Assembly: GCF_004361735.1 (NCBI RefSeq) | Contig: NZ_SNVV01000013.1 | Location: 96,275 to 133,665 of the forward strand | Direction: 5' to 3' | Length of the DNA stretch: 37,391 bases | Source of the DNA: Azoarcus indigens | Lineage (GTDB): Bacteria; Pseudomonadota; Gammaproteobacteria; Burkholderiales; Rhodocyclaceae | In this document: piece by piece, positions 32,078 to 37,391 of the stretch | Layout of the letters: every line of letters starts with the position of its first letter | How positions within the stretch are numbered: position 1 is the stretch's first letter | The notes under the pieces: generated by a model | Database searches by the model: none | The model's input: only the letters and a program-made list of their open reading frames with translations | Told to the model about the DNA's origin: nothing | Position numbers and translations under genes: made by a program

Positions 32078-32839
32078 CTATTTCCCGCCGGTCACATCAA
32101 GAAATGTTCCGGTGATAAAGGAGGCCTCGGCGCTTGCCAGCCAGAGGATTGCCCGCGCCACCTCTTCGGGCTGGCCTCCCCGACCCATCGGGATCGTATC
32201 TTTCACGCGATCCACTCTCCCCGGCTCACCGCCACTGGCGTGCATATCCGTGTAGATATGGCCAGGGCGAACGCAATTGACGCGTATCCCTTCCCGGGCA
32301 ACTTCCTTGGCGAAGCCGGCGGTGAAGGTTTCAAGCGCGCCTTTCGAGGCTGCGTAATCGATGTACTCATTCGGACTGCCAAGCCGGGCCGACGCTGACG
32401 AGACATTGATCACCACGCCCCCCTGTCCGCCATAGCGGTGCGACATACGCCGCGCAGCCTGCTGGGCGCAGAGGATCGGGCCGATCACGTTGACCGCGAA
32501 GATGCGCTGCATCCGCTCGAAGTCGAGCTCTTCCAGCCGTGCCTGCCTTGCAATGATTCCGGCGTTGTTCACCAGCACGTCGAGGCGGCCAAACGCCTGG
32601 TCGATCGCGGTGAACAATTGCGCAAGCTCCCCGGGATCCGAACTGTCTGCCCGCATGGCCAAGGCCTGGCGGCCAGCCGCTTTCACGTCTGCTGCCACTG
32701 CCAGGGCAGCCGCTTCGTTAGAGACGAAACTGAGAGCCACGTTGTAGCCCTGCGTGGCGGCGAGTCTGGCGGTCGCTGCCCCTATGCCGCGGCTTCCACC
32801 CGTGACCAGGATGGTTTTCCCGTTCGAGAGCGTTCCCAT
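32078..32839 (-). CDS. SDR-family NAD(P)-dependent oxidoreductase
   Basis: 253 residues, a classical short-chain dehydrogenase/reductase. Visible are the cofactor loop TGGSRGIG (14-21), the NNAG motif (about 90-93), the catalytic Ser in INVSSASA, Tyr and Lys in YAASKGALE, and RVNCVRPGHIYTDM after the catalytic helix. The absence of an Asp at the end of strand 2 (LSFVSNEA) suggests NADP rather than NAD. It resembles glucose 1-dehydrogenase or 3-oxoacyl reductase type proteins; the substrate is unknown. GGAGG lies seven bases before the ATG, and the MFS gene's stop codon immediately adjoins that ATG, so the two are co-transcribed. Confidence 0.9.
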   Translation of the reverse strand: MGTLSNGKTILVTGGSRGIGAATARLAATQGYNVALSFVSNEAAALAVAADVKAAGRQALAMRADSSDPGELAQLFTAIDQAFGRLDVLVNNAGIIARQARLEELDFERMQRIFAVNVIGPILCAQQAARRMSHRYGGQGGVVINVSSASARLGSPNEYIDYAASKGALETFTAGFAKEVAREGIRVNCVRPGHIYTDMHASGGEPGRVDRVKDTIPMGRGGQPEEVARAILWLASAEASFITGTFLDVTGGK

Positions 32840-34060
32840 TCATCCTCCGTGCGATTGGCGTGGGGTCAAGTAGGGGCGCAGGGCGGAGGCCAGCGGAACG
32901 ACGGCGGCTGCGGTGGCCGCTGTAACGAACAATCCCACCGCCTGGCTGCTGTGGTCGGCAATCGCACCGTAGAGAATCGGTGCGACGCCGCCGGAGCCGA
33001 TGACGCTCGTATAGAAGACGGCGAAGGCGCGGCCGGTATCTCCGTTGGAGAGTTCAGGAACGGTGCCGTAGAGAACCGAGGACGTGCCGTTCAGCACGGT
33101 GCCGAGCACGGGCAGCAGGATCAGCGTAGGTAGCAGCGGCGTAAATAGCGTCGTTGTGATCAGCGTGGCCGTCGCCGCCTCGGCCAGCATGACGCACCTC
33201 ACAACCCCCAGCCGTTCCCCTAGCCAGGCGAAGGTGAATTTTCCAAACGCGCCACCGATGAACAACAGGGCGAGCGCCAGCCCCACCGTCGGTGAATCGC
33301 CCCCCCGCCCATGGATCAAGAAAGGCAAGAACAGCAGATAGCCCATGCGGGTTGCGGTATCGAGCGCGCCTATCGTGGTCAGGACGCCAAAGCCGCCGCG
33401 CCGGCCGCCCCGGCTCGAGGGCGTCTTCGGAGGGGCGCTCCGGTGGGCGATTCCCGTCGGCGCAAGCCTTGCCAGGGCCGCCAGCAGGGCGATGCCCAGC
33501 AGCACCATCAGGGCCAGCACGGATCGCCAGGCAAGCATCGGAAGCAGCACCGCGACCAGCGCGGGTAACACGGCTTTCCCGAGATCTCCCGAGAAGTTGT
33601 AGATGCCCAACGGACGGCGCGCCTCGGCCCCATAGGTGGCGGTGACCAGCATCGAGCCCCGGGGGTGCTGGATACTCGAGCCGACGCCGGCCACCACCAG
33701 CCCGGCGCAAAGGCCGACAAAGCCGAACGGCAGTGCCATGAGCAGCAAACCCGCGGCGGCGAGCGCGGTTGAGAGAATCAGCGCGGCGCGGGGCGACAGA
33801 CTGCGAAGCGCGCGATTGGCGGGGATCTGCAAGCCGCCCATCGTTCCGTAGTAGAGCGCGCGTACCACCGCCAGCGCTGCATAGGAGAGGTTGAACTGCG
33901 CCTGCCATACGGGCAGGAAGGCATACAGGGCGTCCGTGTAGCCATCGTGGAGCGCATGCGTCAGACAGGCCGCCGCCAGGCTGCGTGACTTCGGTGCGGC
34001 TGAGCCCGGCGAGGCACTCCTGGCTTCATGAAGCGCTGTCGAAGTTTTCATGCGCTTCAT
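32840..34060 (-). CDS. MFS transporter, Fsr (fosmidomycin resistance)-like
   Basis: 406 residues from the ATG at 34060; a second ATG at 34051 is equally possible. A longer frame to 34147 would run through the AT-rich divergent promoter and into the LysR gene. Twelve hydrophobic segments are visible. The N-terminal half has LTHALHDGYTDALYAFLPVWQAQFNLSYAAL, which matches the Fsr-type opening (HxxxDxxxxxLPL), and GSSIQHPRGSMLV resembles the family's GSxxFHPxG motif. The group contains drug exporters; the cargo here is unknown. It forms an operon with the SDR gene and is divergent from a LysR regulator that probably controls both. Confidence 0.85.
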   Translation of the reverse strand: MKRMKTSTALHEARSASPGSAAPKSRSLAAACLTHALHDGYTDALYAFLPVWQAQFNLSYAALAVVRALYYGTMGGLQIPANRALRSLSPRAALILSTALAAAGLLLMALPFGFVGLCAGLVVAGVGSSIQHPRGSMLVTATYGAEARRPLGIYNFSGDLGKAVLPALVAVLLPMLAWRSVLALMVLLGIALLAALARLAPTGIAHRSAPPKTPSSRGGRRGGFGVLTTIGALDTATRMGYLLFLPFLIHGRGGDSPTVGLALALLFIGGAFGKFTFAWLGERLGVVRCVMLAEAATATLITTTLFTPLLPTLILLPVLGTVLNGTSSVLYGTVPELSNGDTGRAFAVFYTSVIGSGGVAPILYGAIADHSSQAVGLFVTAATAAAVVPLASALRPYLTPRQSHGG

Positions 34061-34131
34061 GGTAGAAGTGATAGAAAAGTTGCACAATCGATATGATCTA
34101 ACGAATCTAGATAGTTTTTCTATAGATAACC
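34061..34131. promoter_or_regulatory. AT-rich divergent control region with dyads
   Basis: 71 bases of clearly lower GC than the surroundings. They contain ATAGAAAA (34071-34078) paired with TTTTCTAT (34116-34123), and a closer dyad TCTA (34106-34109) with TAGA (34123-34126), including the palindrome TCTATAGA (34119-34126). LysR-type proteins bind such T-N11-A-like dyads between divergent genes. The last dyad ends six bases before the LysR start, so autorepression is plausible. Confidence 0.6.
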
Positions 34132-35049
34132 ATGCGCCGTCTCCCACCCCTCAACGCCCTACGCGTATTTGAAGTCGCTGCCAGAACGGGCAGCTACGCC
34201 GATGCCGCGATGCAACTTGGCGTTACCCACGGAGCGGTCAGCCAGCAGATTGCTGCCCTCGAAAGCTGGCTGGGCCAAAGACTCTTCACCAAGGAGGGAC
34301 GCCGCATGGTCGCCACGCCGATGGCGCGCGTCTTCGCTGCCGAGGTGGGGCTTTCTTTCGATCGCCTGGCCCTTGCCGCCGACGCCTGCGGTCGGCCCAA
34401 CGTGCGCCGTATCCTCAGAGTGAGCGCCCCGACCAGTCTTGCGATGCGCTGGCTGATCCCCAGGCTCCATCGCTACCACGCCGACCATCCGGACGTGGAA
34501 GTCGCCGTTACGACGGTCTCATGCGTGGTGGAAGATCTGCGCGGCGGTGTTGATGTGGCAATCCGGCGCGGCGTTGCCAGGAATGATCTCTGGCCCCAGC
34601 ACCACGTCGTTCCACTGCTGGAGGACACCGATACGCTCATCATGAGCCCGGCGCTGTTCTCACGACGACCTATCCGCGAGCCAGCCGACGTTGAAGGACA
34701 TGTGTGGCTTGCCAGCGAAACCAGGGCCGGCGATTGGGCCAACTGGCTGGAAGCTGCGGGGCTACAGCATCTCGCCGGGCGGCCGCGCCAGACATTCGAT
34801 CACTTCTTCGTGACCCGCCAGGCGGTGGAAGATGGGCTGGGGATCGGAATCGGGCCGATGCCCATGCTGGAGATCGACATCGCGCGCGGAAACCTGGTGA
34901 TGCCCCTGCCCGATATCCGGGTTGCAAGAACGGGATACATTGCGATCTTTCCGCGCCAGGCGGACCCCGCGGGCTTGTTCCCCGGTTTCGTGGACTGGCT
35001 GGCCGCTGAAGCGCTTCGCCCCAGCGGCGCGGATTCTCCGGAGGCTTGA
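34132..35049 (+). CDS. LysR-family transcriptional regulator, GcvA-like
   Basis: 305 residues. The N-terminus (MRRLPPLNALRVFEVAARTGSYADAAMQLGVTHGAVSQQIAALE) is the typical GcvA-subgroup winged helix-turn-helix. This fixes the start at 34132 although there is no good ribosome site before it. The effector domain (about 90-295) has ILRVSAPTSLAMRWLIPRLHRYHADHPDVEV and VDVAIRRG, the usual opening of the subgroup. It faces the MFS-SDR operon across a 71-base AT-rich region and probably controls it. The inducer is unknown. Confidence 0.9.
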   Translation: MRRLPPLNALRVFEVAARTGSYADAAMQLGVTHGAVSQQIAALESWLGQRLFTKEGRRMVATPMARVFAAEVGLSFDRLALAADACGRPNVRRILRVSAPTSLAMRWLIPRLHRYHADHPDVEVAVTTVSCVVEDLRGGVDVAIRRGVARNDLWPQHHVVPLLEDTDTLIMSPALFSRRPIREPADVEGHVWLASETRAGDWANWLEAAGLQHLAGRPRQTFDHFFVTRQAVEDGLGIGIGPMPMLEIDIARGNLVMPLPDIRVARTGYIAIFPRQADPAGLFPGFVDWLAAEALRPSGADSPEA

Positions 35050-35285
35050 GCTAAAGCTAAAGCGCTGCATATCCTTCCTGGGCCCGTGCCGGGCTCGGCC
35101 CGGGATGCGCGGCGGGCCAGGCGGAACGCATGCCGGTGCAGCCATGCGCTTTTTGCGGCGAACCGTCGCCCCTGTCGCACCGGATTGTGGCAAAGCCGCC
35201 AGTCTGGTGGCGGCGTACGAGCAAGTCCCTGATTCCATTGCGTGGCACCCGCTTTGCTTGTCCACCGTATCGCAACGAGGTGGAC

Positions 35286-36647
35286 ATGGAACATCGACTG
35301 GACTGGTCATCGTATGAAACCGCCGGCCAGGGCGACGCCTATGCCGGCATTCCGGCAACTGGCGGCGACTTCGCCAAGGCGGTGGCGGTCTGCATCAACG
35401 ACCGCGCCTGCCAGACCAAGCCCAAGGGCGTCATGTGCCCCAGCTTCCGCGCCACCGACGATCCGGCGCATTCGCCCGGCGGTCGCGTCAAGGTGCTGAA
35501 GGAGGCACTGAACGGCGAACTGGGCGAGCGGCCTTTCGCCCATCCCGCCGTGCTGGAGGCGCTGGAGCTCTGCGTCGGCTGCAAGGGCTGCAAGCGCGAG
35601 TGTGCCAACCAGGTGGACATGGCTGCGATCAAGATCGAGGTGCTCGCCCAGCGCAACGCCATCACCGGCGTGCCGCGCCGCGACCGCCTGTTCGGCACGC
35701 TGCCGCGCCTGCTGGCGGAGCGGCCCTGGCTGGGCAGGCTGGTGCGCTGGCGCAACCGCTCGCCGTGGCTGGCGAAGCTGGGCGAGCGCTGGCTGGGCGT
35801 GGCGGCCGCGCGCCAGCTGCCGGAGCCCGCGGCGCGCGCCTACGCGGCCCCCGCGACCAGGGTGGAAGAAAGCTCGCCGCTGTACCCGGCGGCGGACGAG
35901 CGCGCGGTGATCCTGTTCGTCGACACCTTCGCCCGCCACTTCGAACCGGAGGTGGCCGAGGCTGCCCATGCGGTGCTCACCGCCGCCGGCTACCGCGTCG
36001 AGGTGCTGGCGCCGGCGGCGGACGATGCCGAGGGTGGGCGGCCGCTGTGCTGCGGCCGCACCTTGCTGTCGCTGGGGCAGGTGGAGGCGGCGCGCACCGA
36101 GGCCCGCCGCATGCAGGCGGCGCTGCGGCCGGCGCTGGCGCGCGGCCTGCCCGTCGTCGGCCTGGAGCCGTCCTGCATCCTGTCGCTGCGCGACGATCAC
36201 CTGAAGCTGGACCTCGGGCCGGAGGCGGAAACGCTGGCGAAGCAGGTCTACCTGTTCGAGGAGTTCATCGCCCGCGAACATGACCGCAAGCGCATGACGC
36301 TGGCGCTGAAGCCGCTGCCCGCCGGGACCACGTTGGTCCACGGCCACTGCCACCAGAAGGCGGTGGGGGCGATGAAGTCGCTGCGCAAGGTGCTGCGCCT
36401 GATCCCGGAGTTCCAGTTCGAGTTCGTCGAGGCCAGCTGCTGCGGCATGGCCGGCAACTTCGGCCTGGAAGCGGAGCACGCCGAGCTCTCCCGCCGCATG
36501 GCCGAACTGGACCTGCTGCCGGCCTTGCGTGCCGCGCCGGAAGCGCCCATTCTGGCAAACGGGTTTTCCTGTAGACACCAGATCCGCGAGGGCGTGGCGC
36601 GCGAGCCGGTGCATGTCGCCGTGCTGCTGCGCCAGGCGCTCGCCTGA
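35286..36647 (+). CDS. Fe-S cluster-binding CCG-domain oxidoreductase subunit (C-terminal half of the FAD-linked oxidase/Fe-S fusion family)
   Basis: 453 residues from the ATG at 35286 with GAGG at 35277-35280. An in-frame extension to 35130 adds a sequence without family resemblance. Cys36, Cys42 and Cys51 (VCINDRACQTKPKGVMCPS) and Cys96, Cys99, Cys102 and Cys106 (LCVGCKGCKREC) should hold two 4Fe-4S clusters. Two CCG modules follow: PLCCGRTLLSLGQV with EPSCILSLRDD, and VHGHCHQKAV with EASCCGMAGNFG. This layout equals the C-terminal half of large FAD-binding/Fe-S fusion oxidases (GlcD plus GlcF type, YdiJ-like). The FAD half is not encoded next to it: upstream lies the LysR gene. It presumably passes electrons for a 2-hydroxyacid-type dehydrogenase encoded elsewhere. 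The substrate is unknown. Confidence 0.85.
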   Translation: MEHRLDWSSYETAGQGDAYAGIPATGGDFAKAVAVCINDRACQTKPKGVMCPSFRATDDPAHSPGGRVKVLKEALNGELGERPFAHPAVLEALELCVGCKGCKRECANQVDMAAIKIEVLAQRNAITGVPRRDRLFGTLPRLLAERPWLGRLVRWRNRSPWLAKLGERWLGVAAARQLPEPAARAYAAPATRVEESSPLYPAADERAVILFVDTFARHFEPEVAEAAHAVLTAAGYRVEVLAPAADDAEGGRPLCCGRTLLSLGQVEAARTEARRMQAALRPALARGLPVVGLEPSCILSLRDDHLKLDLGPEAETLAKQVYLFEEFIAREHDRKRMTLALKPLPAGTTLVHGHCHQKAVGAMKSLRKVLRLIPEFQFEFVEASCCGMAGNFGLEAEHAELSRRMAELDLLPALRAAPEAPILANGFSCRHQIREGVAREPVHVAVLLRQALA

Positions 36648-36663
36648 CAGCCAGGGAGCAAGC

Positions 36664-37059
36664 TTGACCGACGATATTCCAGACTCATCGACGCTGGGCG
36701 CCGCACTGTGGCGCGCCGGCCTGCTGGGCAATCTGCACGATGCGGCGGTCGCCATCGGCCTGTGCATCCAGGGCTGGGAGCCGGAGGGCTTCTTCGCCTC
36801 CCACATGGCCCGCCGCAAGGCCATGCAGTGCCTGCGCACCGTGGTGGCGAGCGCCATCGACCTGCCGGTGGAGGTGAAGAACGCGATGCCGCGCATCGAC
36901 TGGGAAGCCATCGAGGCGCTGAAGCCGCATCTGCGCATCCGCCGAGATGAGGACCGCGAGCAGGTGTGGGAGGCGCTGCAGAACCAGGTGCCAGCCATGC
37001 TCGTAGAGCTGAGCCGCTACCGCCGGCAACTGCCGCAGCTGTTCGCCTTCGACGCCTGA
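36664..37059 (+). CDS. HepT/DUF86-like protein with lost HEPN motif
   Basis: 131 residues from a TTG start at 36664, chosen because GGGAG lies eight bases upstream and 16 bases after the Fe-S gene stop. ATG codons before it lie inside that gene. The sequence follows the DUF86 pattern: an N-terminal helical part with LHDAAVAIGLCIQGWEPEGF and RKAMQCLRTVVASAIDLP, then EVKNAMPRIDWEAIEAL and EQVWEALQNQVPAMLVEL. In HepT toxins IDW is followed by an Rx4-6H active site (RNRLVHxY); here that stretch reads KPHLRIRRDED, so nuclease activity is unlikely. No MntA-type nucleotidyltransferase partner gene is adjacent. It is probably co-transcribed with the Fe-S gene. The assignment rests on pattern reading without a database search. 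Confidence 0.6.
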   Translation: MTDDIPDSSTLGAALWRAGLLGNLHDAAVAIGLCIQGWEPEGFFASHMARRKAMQCLRTVVASAIDLPVEVKNAMPRIDWEAIEALKPHLRIRRDEDREQVWEALQNQVPAMLVELSRYRRQLPQLFAFDA

Positions 37060-37391
37060 GCCTTAGCCGCCGGCGGGCGGAGGCAGGGCTGCCTTCGAGG
37101 TGCGCGCCTCTGGCGGCCCGGAGGCGGGGGGCGTTCAACAGCCTGGGGCCGGCGGTCGGTGCGCTATCGATCCCCCCGCAATGGAAGGCGCCAGGGCCGG
37201 TCGGGCCGCGTCCTCCGGCAGGGCTTGCAGAAGCCCTTTGCCTGCGAGGTCCCTGGCGCATCTCCCCGGATGGAAGGCTGCATGCCGCGCCAACGGCCTT
37301 GTATGTTTCTCTCCAGCCGATTTTTAATGAACTTGATCTGTAGAGGGACGGGCCGTAGACGCCCCCCTTTCTCCAGATTTCGCGGTTTCGG
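37060..37391. other. 3' end of the window, no gene seen
   Basis: 332 bases. A hairpin AGGGCTT-GCAG-AAGCCCT at 37220-37237, extended by GGC (37217) and GCC (37240) past a TT bulge, could end the preceding transcript. An AT-rich stretch (37319-37341) ahead of 37391 may belong to the promoter of a gene beyond the window. Open frames in this stretch are Gly/Arg/Pro rich without recognisable motifs. Confidence 0.5.

Noticed and set aside
35130-35285. Upstream extension of the Fe-S protein with a CxxC pair
   Set aside because: No family similarity and no ribosome site, while the ATG at 35286 has one and starts where the family homology starts.
36966-37343. Open frames at the right end of the window
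   Set aside because: They overlap the HepT-like gene in other frames and consist of low-complexity GC-rich sequence.
1-37391. CRISPR arrays, tRNA or rRNA genes, insertion sequences, prophage or integrase genes
   Set aside because: None seen on reading: no regular spaced repeats, no cloverleaf-like segments with CCA ends, no transposase or integrase motifs in any frame.

Overview
The window is chromosomal DNA of a high-GC Gram-negative bacterium, most likely a betaproteobacterium (Rhodocyclales or Burkholderiales; family-level inference only). The reasons are the GC-rich codon use, a periplasmic Lig E-type DNA ligase, azurin, a FecI/FecR-type iron locus with DUF3649/PepSY/DUF3325 partners, and an MdtABC-like double-RND pump. 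I see no tRNA, rRNA, insertion sequence, prophage or CRISPR array.

Layout. (1) 1-1953: the 3' end of a chemotaxis receptor gene, an EF-hand protein, a secreted ATP-dependent DNA ligase and a small hypothetical gene. (2) 2148-8068, minus strand: a complete nickel (or cobalt) uptake operon in the order TonB-dependent receptor, NikK (DUF4198), NikL, CbiM, CbiQ, CbiO, NikR. A GTATGA-N15-TCATAC operator sits just upstream of the receptor, so NikR probably represses its own import system. (3) 8389-16456, plus strand: a second DUF4198-like exported protein, then a Fur-box-like dyad, a FecI-like sigma factor, a FecR-like anti-sigma factor and an STN-containing siderophore receptor. A four-gene translationally coupled set follows: DUF3649, PepSY membrane protein, DUF3325 and an atypical Fur. 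(4) 16618-25516: a four-gene efflux operon, mdtA-mdtB-mdtC plus a NodT-type outer membrane lipoprotein. (5) 25684-28834: a PchR-like AraC regulator divergent from a FepA/CirA-like receptor, with a Fur box between them. (6) 29175-31805: three monocistronic exported proteins, azurin, an orphan branched-chain-amino-acid-type binding protein and an exported Mn-type superoxide dismutase, each followed by a hairpin. (7) 32078-35049: a lower-GC cassette of an SDR oxidoreductase and an MFS exporter, divergent from a LysR regulator. (8) 35286-37059: a stand-alone Fe-S/CCG protein matching only the C-terminal half of FAD/Fe-S fused oxidases, followed by a degenerate HepT/DUF86-like protein.

The overall theme is metal handling at the envelope: nickel uptake, two separately regulated iron-siderophore systems, a copper redox protein and an exported SOD. 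The least conventional items are a Fur paralogue that lacks most of its regulatory metal site, an MdtB with a two-cysteine insertion in its periplasmic part, consecutive nickel proteins with an N-terminal or second-position His, and the orphan Fe-S plus HepT-like pair.
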